Shown: positions 33,157-42,082 of the stretch, piece after piece
Position numbering within the stretch: the first letter of the stretch is position 1
How the letters are laid out: each line of letters begins with the position of its first letter
DNA from: GCA-002779465 sp964596535
GTDB lineage: Bacteria > Desulfobacterota > Desulfobacteria > Desulfobacterales > UBA2156
Length of the DNA stretch: 64,000 nt
NCBI GenBank assembly: GCA_964596535.1
Contig: CAZQUR010000002.1
Span: 1-64,000 of the forward strand
Reading direction: 5' to 3'
Notes under the pieces: model-generated
The model's input: the letters and a program-made list of their open reading frames with translations, nothing else
What the model was told of the DNA's origin: nothing
Databases searched by the model: none
Position numbers and translations under genes: made by a program

Positions 33157-34491
33157 GTGTTCCAAAAAATTCTCATCGCCAATCGGGGAGAGATCGCCCT
33201 GCGGGTGATTCGGGCCTGCCGGGACCTGGGTGTTCGTGCCGTGGCCGTCTATTCGGACGCCGACCAGGAGTCCCTGCATGTGCGTTTGGCGGATGAGGCC
33301 GTTCCCATCGGGCCGGCCCTCAGCCGCAAAAGCTATCTCAACATGGACGCCCTCCTGGAAGCGGCTCGGAAAAGCCGTGCGGACGCCGTCCATCCGGGAT
33401 ACGGCTTTTTGGCGGAAAACCCGGGATTCGCCCGCGCATGCGAAGACGCCGGCATCGCCTTCATCGGACCGAGTCCCGAGTGCATGGCACTGGCGGGGAA
33501 CAAAGCCAAGGCCCGGAAGCACCTCATGACAAAAGGGGTCCCGGTGATTCCGGGATCCGAAGGTCCCGTGGCAACGGCGGCGCACGCGCTGGACGCCGCC
33601 GAGGATGTGGGGTACCCGGTCATCCTGAAGGCGTCCGGCGGCGGCGGCGGGAAGGGGATGCGGATCGCCCGGGATGCAAAATCGCTCTCGGAGGTCTTTC
33701 CGGTGGCCGCGGGAGAGGCCAAGGCCGCCTTCGATCTCCCGGAGCTTTATCTGGAAAAATACATGGAAAGGTCGCGCCACATCGAAGTCCAGGTCTTTTC
33801 CGATCTTTTCGGAAACGCCGTTCATCTGGGGGAACGGGAATGCAGCATCCAGAAACGGCACCAGAAACTCATAGAGGAATCCCCTTCTCCTTTCGTGGAT
33901 GCCGCACTCCGGGAAAAGATGGGGGATACGGCCTTGACTGTTGTTCGGTCCCTGGGATACACCAATGCCGGGACCGTGGAGTTCCTCGTCGCACCGGATG
34001 GCGCCTTTTACTTCATGGAGATGAACGCCCGGATCCAGGTGGAGCATCCGGTGACCGAGATGACCACAGGCATCGACCTGGTCTGCCGGCAGATCCGTAT
34101 TGCATCCGGAGAGGCGCTTTTGCTTTCCCAGAAAAGGATTCGACCCCACGGGTGGGCCCTGGAATGCCGGATCAATGCCGAAGACCCCGATGACGGGTTC
34201 ATGCCGTCCCCGGGAACGGTGGAGGAACTGGTCCTTCCGGGGGGCCCCGGGATCCGGGTGGACACGCACCTGTATCCGGGATACACGGTCCCGCCCTTTT
34301 ATGATTCCCTGGTATGCAAGGTCATCGCCTGGGGAAAGGACCGCCCCACGGCCATTTCCCGGATGCGGCGGGCCTTGTTCGAGGTGCACACCAAGGGGAT
34401 TCAAAACACCGTTTCGTTTCATGAAACGATTTTGACCCATCCGGATTTCATCCAAGGGCGCCTCCACACTCGCTTCCTGGAGATGTTGTAG
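33157..34491 (+). CDS. accC: Biotin carboxylase (ATP-grasp)
   Basis: This 444-aa enzyme carboxylates biotin on the carrier using ATP and bicarbonate. Visible features are KILIANRGEIALRVIRACRD, HPGYGFLAEN, the glycine-rich ATP loop KASGGGGGKGMRI, MEMNARIQVEHPVTE (metal and catalytic residues), and the C-terminal domain WALECRINAEDPDDGFMPSP. The start is a GTG at 33157 with a weak SD. Its location beside the pxp/TRAP genes, rather than accA/accD, suggests a dedicated carboxylase for the locus, though a housekeeping acetyl-CoA carboxylase role remains possible. Confidence 0.93.
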   Translation: MFQKILIANRGEIALRVIRACRDLGVRAVAVYSDADQESLHVRLADEAVPIGPALSRKSYLNMDALLEAARKSRADAVHPGYGFLAENPGFARACEDAGIAFIGPSPECMALAGNKAKARKHLMTKGVPVIPGSEGPVATAAHALDAAEDVGYPVILKASGGGGGKGMRIARDAKSLSEVFPVAAGEAKAAFDLPELYLEKYMERSRHIEVQVFSDLFGNAVHLGERECSIQKRHQKLIEESPSPFVDAALREKMGDTALTVVRSLGYTNAGTVEFLVAPDGAFYFMEMNARIQVEHPVTEMTTGIDLVCRQIRIASGEALLLSQKRIRPHGWALECRINAEDPDDGFMPSPGTVEELVLPGGPGIRVDTHLYPGYTVPPFYDSLVCKVIAWGKDRPTAISRMRRALFEVHTKGIQNTVSFHETILTHPDFIQGRLHTRFLEML

Positions 34492-34569
34492 GGTTCGCTC
34501 TTTTTCAGGAATTGCATTTTCCCTTCGACGACGGTAAAACCGGATGGAATCGAAAAAAAGGAGGTCCGC

Positions 34570-35418
34570 ATGGAGATGGAAATCAGACAGGCCCTGCCCG
34601 CATTTCTTGAGGCGTTGGGGTTGGACGAAATGCCCCTGGGGATCCTTTTTTCCGATGAAAAACCGGCGGAAAGCCTTTCCCCCAAACCCCTGGATTTGCC
34701 TACCCGGGAAAAGGAGATGCAAAACGCCATCGACTGGCAGGCGGTTTTCGGCGGGTTTTCCTGTGTCATGGGGGTGCTTTGGCGGGCCCGGAAAAAGCGG
34801 GTTCCGGCCGCCTTTTCCGCCGAACAGTTCGGCTGCCCGGGCGGGGCCTTCTGGATGGGCTTTTTGAAACCCCAGACGGAGACCATCATCCATTATGTCA
34901 GCACCGGCGTGCCCGGGCGGATGGAAGGGGAGCATTACTGCGACTCTCCCGAGGCGCTGAGGAGGATTTTCGATGATGTGGATCCCCGACCGGCCCCGAA
35001 ACCGTATTGTGTCATACAGCCGCTGTCTTTTTTTTCAGATACTGACACTCCGGAACTGGTGAGTTTTTTCGCCCGTCCCGAAACCCTTTGCGGGCTTCAT
35101 CAACTGGCGGCATTCGTCACCAACGATCCGGAGGCGGTTTGTTCACCCTGGAGTGCGGCCTGCGGGAGCCTGGTGGCCTGGCCCCTGCACTACCTGGAAA
35201 AAGGCCGAAACAAGGCCGTGGTGGGGGGCTGGGATCCGTCGGCCCGCAAGTTTTTCAAGACCGACGAATTGTCTTTCACGGTACCGTTTCCCATGTTTTT
35301 GGAGATGATCCGCCGGTGGACATCCTCTTTTTTGACGCAAAAGACCTGGCGGACGGTGAAAAAAAAGATCGAACGCTCCAGGCGGGCCTGGGGGGAAACC
35401 CCCGAAAGCGGTACTTGA
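34570..35418 (+). CDS. DUF169 family protein
   Basis: This 282-aa protein resembles the uncharacterised DUF169 family, found mainly in anaerobes and methanogens. Visible marks are LGLDEMPLGILFSDEKP at the N-terminus, SCVMGVLWRARK, a Cys in EQFGCPGGAFWMGF, and CSPWSAACGSLVAWP near residue 200. The several conserved Cys suggest metal or thiol chemistry, but no function is established. AAAGGAGG precedes the ATG at 34570. It converges on a radical SAM gene with an 11-nt gap. A longer N-terminus is not supported. Confidence 0.75.
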   Translation: MEMEIRQALPAFLEALGLDEMPLGILFSDEKPAESLSPKPLDLPTREKEMQNAIDWQAVFGGFSCVMGVLWRARKKRVPAAFSAEQFGCPGGAFWMGFLKPQTETIIHYVSTGVPGRMEGEHYCDSPEALRRIFDDVDPRPAPKPYCVIQPLSFFSDTDTPELVSFFARPETLCGLHQLAAFVTNDPEAVCSPWSAACGSLVAWPLHYLEKGRNKAVVGGWDPSARKFFKTDELSFTVPFPMFLEMIRRWTSSFLTQKTWRTVKKKIERSRRAWGETPESGT

Positions 35419-35429
35419 TTGTAAAGGGA

Positions 35430-36908
35430 TTACCGGATGTGGAGTTCGTAGATTTTCCGGAAATGATGGCCGTAGATGGAAAGGGTGATGGCCAGCGGAA
35501 AAAGGCGGGGGCGCCGGATCAGGGTCCAGAAAACGAGATACCAGTATTGAAACCGCTCTCTGCCCCATATCCCGAGCCGCACCGCCGACCGAAAAAAAGC
35601 GCAAAATCTCTGGAAGTCCAGAGGGGCACGGACCTCCGGCGCCTCAAAATCCCGTAAAAAGGTCCGGATGCGCCGGTAAAAATTCCGGGGGGAATAAATA
35701 TGGCGCATGATGGAGCGGTATCCCTGTAAAAGCGTATCCAATCCCATCTTGGGGATGATGTTGGTGCTCCCGTCCACGTTGTCTCCTGAAAAGCTTCCCA
35801 CCAGGCGGTTTTCCCGGTTGAGCCGATCAAATAGGCGGGTCCCCGGGGGGGCCTGGAGGAGTCCCACCATGGCCGTGACGATCCCGCTTTTCTGGATGAA
35901 TTCGATCTGTCGCTGGAATGTGGACTGGGTGTCGCTGTCAAAGCCCACGATAAATCCGCCCTGGACCTGAAGACCGGATCGGTGGATGGTCCGGACACTT
36001 TCCAGAAGATCCCGGTTTTTATTCTGACTTTTCAAGCATTCCGTCAAGGATGCTTCGTCCGGGGATTCGATCCCGATAAAGACGGAGTCGAAACCGGCTT
36101 TCACCATCAGGCGCATCAGCTCCGGGTCGTCGGCCAGGTTGATGGATGCTTCCGTAAAAAAAACACACCCTTTTTTCCCTTTCCGCCACTCGATCAGCGC
36201 CGGCAACAGTTCGGTTTTCAGGTATCTTTTGTTGCCGATGAAATTGTCGTCCACAAAAAAGATATTGTGACGCCATCCGGTCTCATAAATGGCATCCAGC
36301 TCCGTGACCACCTGCTGTGCGGATTTCATCCGGGGTCGGTGGCCGAACAAGACGGTGACGTTGCAAAAATCACAGTTGAAGGGGCATCCTCTGGAAAATT
36401 GGAGGCTCATGGAGGCGTACTTGTCCATCCGGATCAAATGCCACAAGGGGATGGGGGTCTGACGCAAATCGCAGTGGCCGTGGGCCCGATAGATTTTTTT
36501 CGGACGGCCCGCACGTAAATCCTCGAGGAAGGCCGGCAGGGTGATCTCGGCTTCGTCAAGGACCATGTGGTCCACATCGTCAAAGACTTCGGGTTCGCAG
36601 GTGAACAGCGGTCCGCCGGCAACGATCTTCAATTTTTTTTCTTTGCACCGGGCGATGACCTGTTGGGCGGATCGACGCTGGATGACCATCCCTCCCATAA
36701 AAACGGTGTCCGCCCAGTCCAGATCCTCTTCGGCGAGTTTTTCCACATTGAGATCCACCACGCGCTTGGGCCATTCTTCCGGCAACAGGGCCGCGACGGT
36801 CAACAATCCCAACGGCGGATAGGCGGATTTTTTCCGGATAAAGGGCAACGCAAAGGTGAAACTCCAGAAGGTGTTCGGAACCGCGGGATTGACGAGCAGG
36901 ACATTCAT
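35430..36908 (-). CDS. B12-binding radical SAM protein, HpnP-like (DUF4070)
   Basis: This protein of about 492 aa opens with a cobalamin-binding domain (MNVLLVNPAVPNTFWSFTFA, LGLLTVAALLP, VDLNVEKL). The radical SAM domain has the cluster motif RGCPFNCDFCNVTVLFGHRP (CxxxCxxC), followed by FFVDDNFIGN, TEASINLADD and GGFIVGFDSD. It ends with a DUF4070 C-terminus. The pattern closely resembles HpnP, the hopanoid C-2 methylase, and related uncharacterised methylases. No hopanoid synthesis genes lie in the window. I chose the ATG at 36908 as the conserved start; the frame continues to 37028. Confidence 0.82.
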   Translation of the reverse strand: MNVLLVNPAVPNTFWSFTFALPFIRKKSAYPPLGLLTVAALLPEEWPKRVVDLNVEKLAEEDLDWADTVFMGGMVIQRRSAQQVIARCKEKKLKIVAGGPLFTCEPEVFDDVDHMVLDEAEITLPAFLEDLRAGRPKKIYRAHGHCDLRQTPIPLWHLIRMDKYASMSLQFSRGCPFNCDFCNVTVLFGHRPRMKSAQQVVTELDAIYETGWRHNIFFVDDNFIGNKRYLKTELLPALIEWRKGKKGCVFFTEASINLADDPELMRLMVKAGFDSVFIGIESPDEASLTECLKSQNKNRDLLESVRTIHRSGLQVQGGFIVGFDSDTQSTFQRQIEFIQKSGIVTAMVGLLQAPPGTRLFDRLNRENRLVGSFSGDNVDGSTNIIPKMGLDTLLQGYRSIMRHIYSPRNFYRRIRTFLRDFEAPEVRAPLDFQRFCAFFRSAVRLGIWGRERFQYWYLVFWTLIRRPRLFPLAITLSIYGHHFRKIYELHIR

Positions 36909-37055
36909 GAAAACGTGTACCTTTAAAAAGGATTCGAAAATGCGTATCGTGGCCGAAACCGGTAATTTACCATATCGACCATGTTGGGTCGTGTCAAATG
37001 AAATCGGGATGTTTTCAAATAAACACATGCATCTTTGGGCAGATGGGATTAAGTC

Positions 37056-37084
37056 TTGACAAGAGATTTCTTTTCCAATAAATA
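37056..37084 (+). promoter_or_regulatory. Candidate promoter of sat
   Basis: CTTGACAAGA contains a perfect -35 TTGACA (37056-37061). 17 bp later comes AT-rich TAAATA (37079-37084), a weak -10. It is 80 nt upstream of the sat ATG. The same 10-mer occurs upstream of aprB on the opposite strand. Confidence 0.45.
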
Positions 37085-37164
37085 AATCCGCTTAAACCAA
37101 TAAAATGACTTTATCTGTGCACGCAGATCAAGAGAAAAACACTATCGAAAGGAGAGGAAAAGAC

Positions 37165-38439
37165 ATGTCGACACTCATTCCACCACACGGCGGCAGGGGA
37201 CTTACCGCTTGTCTGCTCGAAGGCGCGGAACTTGCAGCGGAAAAGGAAAAGGCCAAGGGGCTCAAACAGGTGCCCGTTTCCCCTCGGGTCAAGGGGGACC
37301 TGATCATGATCGGGATCGGCGGATTCAGCCCCCTGACGGGATTCATGACCAAGGCCGACTGGAAGGGCGTTTGCGACGACTTTTTGTTGAGCGACGGCAC
37401 CTTCTGGCCGGTTCCGGTCACCCTGGACGTCTCCAAGGAGGATGCCGACGCCGTTGAAGTCGGACAGGAGATCGCCTTGTTCGATCCCGAGGGCCAGGAA
37501 ATCATGGCCACCATGAAGGTCACGGAAAAGTACGCCATGACCGAAGCCGAGAAGCGGTATGAATGCGAGAAGGTCTTCATGGGGGAAGGGACGAAAACAA
37601 CGGAGGACTTCTGGAAGGTCGCCGAGGAGGATCATCCCGGGGTCCAGATGGTCATGAAACAAAAAGACTATAATCTGGCCGGCCCGGTGAAGGTCTTGAG
37701 CGAAGGGGAATACCCCACCCGGTACGCCGGTATTTACATGCGCCCCGCCGAGTCCCGGAAAATCTTTGAGGAACGGGGATGGAGTGAAATCGCCGCCTTG
37801 CAGCTGCGAAACCCCATGCACCGCAGTCATGAATACCTGTGCAAGATCGCCGTAGAGGTGTGCGACGGTGTCTTCATCCACTCCCTGGTAGGAAACCTGA
37901 AGCCCGGTGACATCCCCGCGAAGGTACGCGTCAAATGCATCGATGTGCTGGTGAAAAACTATTTCGTCGAAAAATTCGTGCTCCAGGGCGGCTATCCCCT
38001 CGACATGCGCTACGCCGGACCCCGGGAAGCCCTGCTCCATGCCACCTTCCGGCAGAATTACGGATGTTCCCGGATGATCATCGGACGGGACCATGCAGGC
38101 GTGGGGGACTTCTACGGCATGTTCGAAGCCCAGACCATCTTCGACAAGATCCCCAAGCCCACGGAGCCGGGCAAGGCCCTGTCGTGCACCCCCCTCAAGA
38201 TCGACTGGACTTTTTATTGCCACAAATGTGACGGCATGGCCTCTTTGAAGACCTGCCCCCACGGAAAAGAAGACCGCGTCCTCCTTTCCGGGACCATGCT
38301 GCGGAAACTCCTCTCCGAAGGGGGTGAGATCCCCGATCACTTCGGACGCGACGAGGTCCTCGAAGTCCTGCGCGAATATTATCAGGGATTAACCGAAAAA
38401 GTGGAGATCAAGCTCCACGGGGCCGCCACCGGCCAATAA
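37165..38439 (+). CDS. sat: Sulfate adenylyltransferase (ATP sulfurylase)
   Basis: This 424-aa enzyme activates sulfate with ATP to adenosine 5'-phosphosulfate, the first step of dissimilatory sulfate reduction. The catalytic QLRNPMHRSHEY (QxRNPxHxxHE type) and GRDHAGVGDFYG motifs are clear. The C-terminal CHKCDGMASLKTCPH (CxxC...CxxH) is the metal-binding motif of prokaryotic homo-oligomeric Sat. No APS-kinase domain is fused. I chose the ATG at 37165 because AAGGAG lies about 10 nt upstream and the family starts close to LIPPHGG. It converges on qmoC across a strong terminator. Confidence 0.97.
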   Translation: MSTLIPPHGGRGLTACLLEGAELAAEKEKAKGLKQVPVSPRVKGDLIMIGIGGFSPLTGFMTKADWKGVCDDFLLSDGTFWPVPVTLDVSKEDADAVEVGQEIALFDPEGQEIMATMKVTEKYAMTEAEKRYECEKVFMGEGTKTTEDFWKVAEEDHPGVQMVMKQKDYNLAGPVKVLSEGEYPTRYAGIYMRPAESRKIFEERGWSEIAALQLRNPMHRSHEYLCKIAVEVCDGVFIHSLVGNLKPGDIPAKVRVKCIDVLVKNYFVEKFVLQGGYPLDMRYAGPREALLHATFRQNYGCSRMIIGRDHAGVGDFYGMFEAQTIFDKIPKPTEPGKALSCTPLKIDWTFYCHKCDGMASLKTCPHGKEDRVLLSGTMLRKLLSEGGEIPDHFGRDEVLEVLREYYQGLTEKVEIKLHGAATGQ

Positions 38440-38492
38440 AAAAAACGCCATTCCGATAAAAAAGGCTGCCGCTGAAATGCTGCGGCCAAAAA

Positions 38493-38523
38493 GAAAAAGG
38501 AGGCCGAAAGGCCTCCTTTTTTT
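38493..38523. terminator. Bidirectional intrinsic terminator between sat and qmoC
   Basis: GGAGGCC (38499-38505), loop GAAA and GGCCTCC (38510-38516) form a perfect 7-bp GC-rich hairpin. It has an A-run on the left and TTTTTTT on the right, so it can stop transcription from both sides. Confidence 0.92.
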
Positions 38524-38541
38524 GCGTTTTAAGGCCGGTGC

Positions 38542-39690
38542 CTATTTCCGCCCGGCATACTCGTTGTACGTCATGGCCACGGTGCGATAGACCAGGTGGG
38601 CGAGTTTTGAAAAGGGCGTGTAGGCGAACAGGCACCACACCAGCATCAAATGAATGATATACAAAAAGACCGAAACTCCGGCCAACCCTCCCAGGCGGGT
38701 CATCTGCGTTAGGAGCCCGGTGGCGCCCAGTGCCAACACCAAGCCCACCAGGTACCAATCCCAGTAATTGGAGACCTGGTCTTTTTTCGCAAGGCGGTTC
38801 TTGATCAACAACAGGGAACCGATGACCAGGGCCACGCCGCCGGCGTTCCCGAGCCATTTCACCGGGTTGATCTGGGAGTAGGGCCCTTCGATATGAAAGA
38901 CCCACTCCGCGATGAAAAAGCAGTTGGTCACGATAAAAAGACCGATGAAGCCGAAAAGGACCATCATGTGGGAAGTGGACCGGTCCCGGTTTTCGGTGCA
39001 GTCGTTGAACTTGTCATGCTTCAAAATCGCGGGGACGACGCTTACCAAAGCCTTGAAGAATCCGATGGGATCGATTTTCTCCTTGTCGGTCTTTCCTTCG
39101 GCCACGGCGTTTTGATGGATGTCGCCCAGAAACCGCTTCAGGCCGAGGGCAAAAACACCCACCGCGAAGGCCGCCGTGGGGAGCATGATGATGTCCACCA
39201 GGTAGTTGTTGATGTACTGGGCCTGCCAGACAAAGTCCTCTTCGATGCCGAAGTTGAGCCAATGAATGCCGAACAGCTTCAGGACCAGCCCCACCACCAG
39301 GAAGATGGCGGCGGGGACGGCAAATAAAACGGGGAGCATCTTCGGGTCCCGGACCGCCTTGGCCAACGCCTTGGGCGTGGCGTATTCCATGATGGTATAG
39401 GATCGGATGGCGGCCAGGGCATCCCCGGGCTTGGCCCCCCGGGGACACAAAGTGGAACAGTCCCCGCAATTGTGGCACAACCAGATGTCGGCGTTTCCCA
39501 CCAGCTTGTCCTTGAGGCCCCACGAAGCGGCGATCATCTCTTTTCGGGGAAAGGGCCTTGTGTCCGGGGAGATGGGGCAGGCCACCGAGCAGGTGGCGCA
39601 CTGAAAGCATTTTTTCAGGTCCTGGCCCCCCAGTTTGCCGACCTCTTTGATGAAGTTCATGTCAGGCTCAATACGGTACGTATCTGCCAT
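38542..39690 (-). CDS. qmoC: Quinone-interacting membrane-bound oxidoreductase subunit QmoC
   Basis: This 382-aa fusion has an N-terminal HdrC-like part with two [4Fe-4S] motifs, CFQCATCSVACP and CHNCGDCSTLCP. The membrane part, similar to NarI/HdrE cytochrome b subunits, has about six helices from residue 120 (MLPVLFAVPAAIFLVVGLVL onward). It draws electrons from the quinone pool for APS reductase. I use the ATG at 39690 (GGAGG with 7-nt spacing); the ATG at 39696 is too close to the SD. It is the last gene of the aprBA-qmoABC cluster. Confidence 0.95.
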   Translation of the reverse strand: MADTYRIEPDMNFIKEVGKLGGQDLKKCFQCATCSVACPISPDTRPFPRKEMIAASWGLKDKLVGNADIWLCHNCGDCSTLCPRGAKPGDALAAIRSYTIMEYATPKALAKAVRDPKMLPVLFAVPAAIFLVVGLVLKLFGIHWLNFGIEEDFVWQAQYINNYLVDIIMLPTAAFAVGVFALGLKRFLGDIHQNAVAEGKTDKEKIDPIGFFKALVSVVPAILKHDKFNDCTENRDRSTSHMMVLFGFIGLFIVTNCFFIAEWVFHIEGPYSQINPVKWLGNAGGVALVIGSLLLIKNRLAKKDQVSNYWDWYLVGLVLALGATGLLTQMTRLGGLAGVSVFLYIIHLMLVWCLFAYTPFSKLAHLVYRTVAMTYNEYAGRK

Positions 39691-39732
39691 TTCCATACCT
39701 CCTGTCTTGTTTCGCGAAATCCGCGCGGTTTT

Positions 39733-42069
39733 CTAGAATCCCTTGAACGGGTTGGGCCCCATGGCTTCGATGGATTCCACAAAATCGTTGATGGTTTTGG
39801 GGAGATTGTCGTAATCATCGATGGCTACTTCGAACTGGGCGACCCGCTCGTTTTCCAATGCCAGGCTGGCCAGAGCCTCGCCGATCTTTTTCATCCGGAT
39901 ATCCGCCAGTTCGCTCCCCTTGATGAAATGGCATTGATAGTCGTCTCCGTACTTGCATCCCAAGAGGAAAACGCCGTCCATACCCTGGGAAAGGGCGTCC
40001 TTGATCCAGATGACATTGACGGATCCAAGGCATCGCACCGGAATGAGCCGGACGTCCGCAGAATAGGAAAGCCCGTTGATCCCGGCGATGTCCAGGGCGG
40101 GATAAGCGTCGTTTTCGCAAACGAGCCCTAAAATCCGCAGCGGCGGTTCGGTGTAATCGTCTTCCGATGGGACGCTGACGGCTTTCACCATGGAGCCGAC
40201 GCTGTCGATGTTGTAGTCGGCGAACCCGATGATCCGTTCCGGGCATGCGCCCATACAGGTCCCGCACCGCCGGCACCGGGCCGGGTTGGGTTTGGGCGTT
40301 CCCTTGGCGTCGTCATCGATGGCGCCGAAGGGGCATTCTTCGGTGCAGCGCTTGCACTGGGTGCACCGCTGGAAGAAAAAGTCGGGAAACGTCATGTCTC
40401 CGGAACGGGGATGTACGGAGACGCCCCGGTTCACCGATTCGAGACATTGGATGGCTTTCAACGCCGCGCCGGTGGCGTCTTCCATGGATTCTTCCACGGT
40501 CAAGGCCCGGCGGATGGCGCCGGCGGCGTAAATGCCGGTGCGCTGGGTTTCGTAGGGAAAGCAGATATAGTTGGAATCCGCATATTCATTGAAAATGGCG
40601 TTGTCCCGGAATCCGGGGCCCTGTCGGTAGGCCAGATTCACCACGGGATCGTCCTTGGTGGCCGGCACCATGCCGGCGGCCAATACCACCATATCGGCGG
40701 AGAGTTCCACATTTTCCCCCAAGAGGGTGTTTTCCGCGGTGACGGTCAGCCCGCCGCCGTTTTTGGACACCCGGATCACTTCTCCTTTGGTCAAAAAGAT
40801 TCCCGGATCCTGCTGGATGCTTTTGTAAAAACTTTCGGAAAGGCCCGGCGTGCGCATGTGCTGGTAAAAGACAAAGGCCTTCCCGTCATCGGGATAGTCC
40901 TCCCGGACGTATTTGGCCTGCTTGAGCGCCACCAGGCTGGTGACGGATCCGGCATAGTCAAAATCCGCATCATCCCCTTTCCCCTGACTCTGGATGAAAA
41001 CCACGGACTTGGCGGCTGTACCGTCCGAAGGCCGGAGGATTTTTCCGCCTTTGGCGATTTTTTCGAACTGGGCGTTGGTGACCACGTCGGGGATCTCGCC
41101 GTAGCCGTAATGGGCCAGTTCACCGGCTTTCGGCTGGTAGGGCCGCCATCCGGCGGCCAGGATCACGGCGCCGAACTTCTCGCCGCTGGGGTCGAGGGTG
41201 AGGATATCCAGCCGTCCTTTGTTGTATTCCATGTATTTGGCGTGGAGTTGTTCGGCATCCAGTTCCTTCCCCTTGTCATCCAAGCACATTTCCGGGGGGA
41301 GGGGATAGGGAACGTCGAATTCGATTTTTTCGCCGGGCTTTTTGAGGGTCACCGTGAAGTTCCCGGGCTCCCCGGCGATTCGGGCCACCACCGTTTCCGT
41401 CCGGACCGAAATGAGGGGATGATCCGAGATTTCCGGGATCTTCTGTTCCACGATGGGCGGCATCAGATCTTCGTAGGGATGTTCCATGGGAAGTTGTTTG
41501 CGCCAGTGGTTGGCATGCCCCCCCAGTTGCGGTTCCTTTTCCACGATGGTGACTTCATATCCGGCCGCCGCTGCATCCAGGGCCGCCGACATGCCGGTGA
41601 TCCCGCCGCCGATGACCAGGATTTTTCGGAAAAAGGTTTCGAGCTTATAGGGTTCGGGGAGGGTGATCTTCTTCACCCGGGCCATCCCCATCCGGATATA
41701 ATCTTCGGCCATCATCAGGACGCGGTCGAATTTATCTTCGTCGGTTTTTTCTTCTTCCGTCAGGGCCGGAAAAACCGACCGGGGATGGGTCCACACCACG
41801 CCTTCCCGCAGGTTCACCCGGTCCACGATGCACCCGGGGAATCGGAATGTGTCGAAATGGACCCGGCGGGAGCAGGCGGCGATGACCAGGGTGTTGATTC
41901 CCGAATCGATCTCGCTTTTGAGCAGGGCGATGCCGTCGTCGCCGCAAAGAAACGGATGGGTTTTGCAGGGAAACCCTTGTTCCTGGGGCACCTTTTCGAG
42001 GGCCTCCATGTCCAGGGAATCCCCGATGCCGCATCCGGTGCAAATATAGACGCCGTATTTTTTATCCAT
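39733..42069 (-). CDS. qmoB: Quinone-interacting membrane-bound oxidoreductase subunit QmoB
   Basis: This 778-aa cytoplasmic flavoprotein has an HdrA-like domain with FAD loop GGGITGMSAALDAAAAGYEV, followed by the adjacent EKEPQLGG. Two ferredoxin motifs, CTQCKRCTEECP and CRRCGTCMGACP, lie near residues 580-630. A C-terminal MvhD-like domain contains VRCLGSVNVIWIKDALSQG and LLGCKYGDDYQCH. Together with QmoA it relays electrons, possibly by flavin-based confurcation, to AprBA. GGAGG lies 6 nt before the start. Confidence 0.96.
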   Translation of the reverse strand: MDKKYGVYICTGCGIGDSLDMEALEKVPQEQGFPCKTHPFLCGDDGIALLKSEIDSGINTLVIAACSRRVHFDTFRFPGCIVDRVNLREGVVWTHPRSVFPALTEEEKTDEDKFDRVLMMAEDYIRMGMARVKKITLPEPYKLETFFRKILVIGGGITGMSAALDAAAAGYEVTIVEKEPQLGGHANHWRKQLPMEHPYEDLMPPIVEQKIPEISDHPLISVRTETVVARIAGEPGNFTVTLKKPGEKIEFDVPYPLPPEMCLDDKGKELDAEQLHAKYMEYNKGRLDILTLDPSGEKFGAVILAAGWRPYQPKAGELAHYGYGEIPDVVTNAQFEKIAKGGKILRPSDGTAAKSVVFIQSQGKGDDADFDYAGSVTSLVALKQAKYVREDYPDDGKAFVFYQHMRTPGLSESFYKSIQQDPGIFLTKGEVIRVSKNGGGLTVTAENTLLGENVELSADMVVLAAGMVPATKDDPVVNLAYRQGPGFRDNAIFNEYADSNYICFPYETQRTGIYAAGAIRRALTVEESMEDATGAALKAIQCLESVNRGVSVHPRSGDMTFPDFFFQRCTQCKRCTEECPFGAIDDDAKGTPKPNPARCRRCGTCMGACPERIIGFADYNIDSVGSMVKAVSVPSEDDYTEPPLRILGLVCENDAYPALDIAGINGLSYSADVRLIPVRCLGSVNVIWIKDALSQGMDGVFLLGCKYGDDYQCHFIKGSELADIRMKKIGEALASLALENERVAQFEVAIDDYDNLPKTINDFVESIEAMGPNPFKGF

Positions 42070-42082
42070 GGATGACCTCCTC

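Noticed and set aside
33124..34935. 603-codon open frame on the minus strand
   Set aside because: Antisense shadow of accC, running into the DUF169 gene; no recognisable motif.
40411..42075. 554-codon open frame on the plus strand
   Set aside because: Antisense shadow of qmoB, which has clear FAD and ferredoxin motifs in its own frame.
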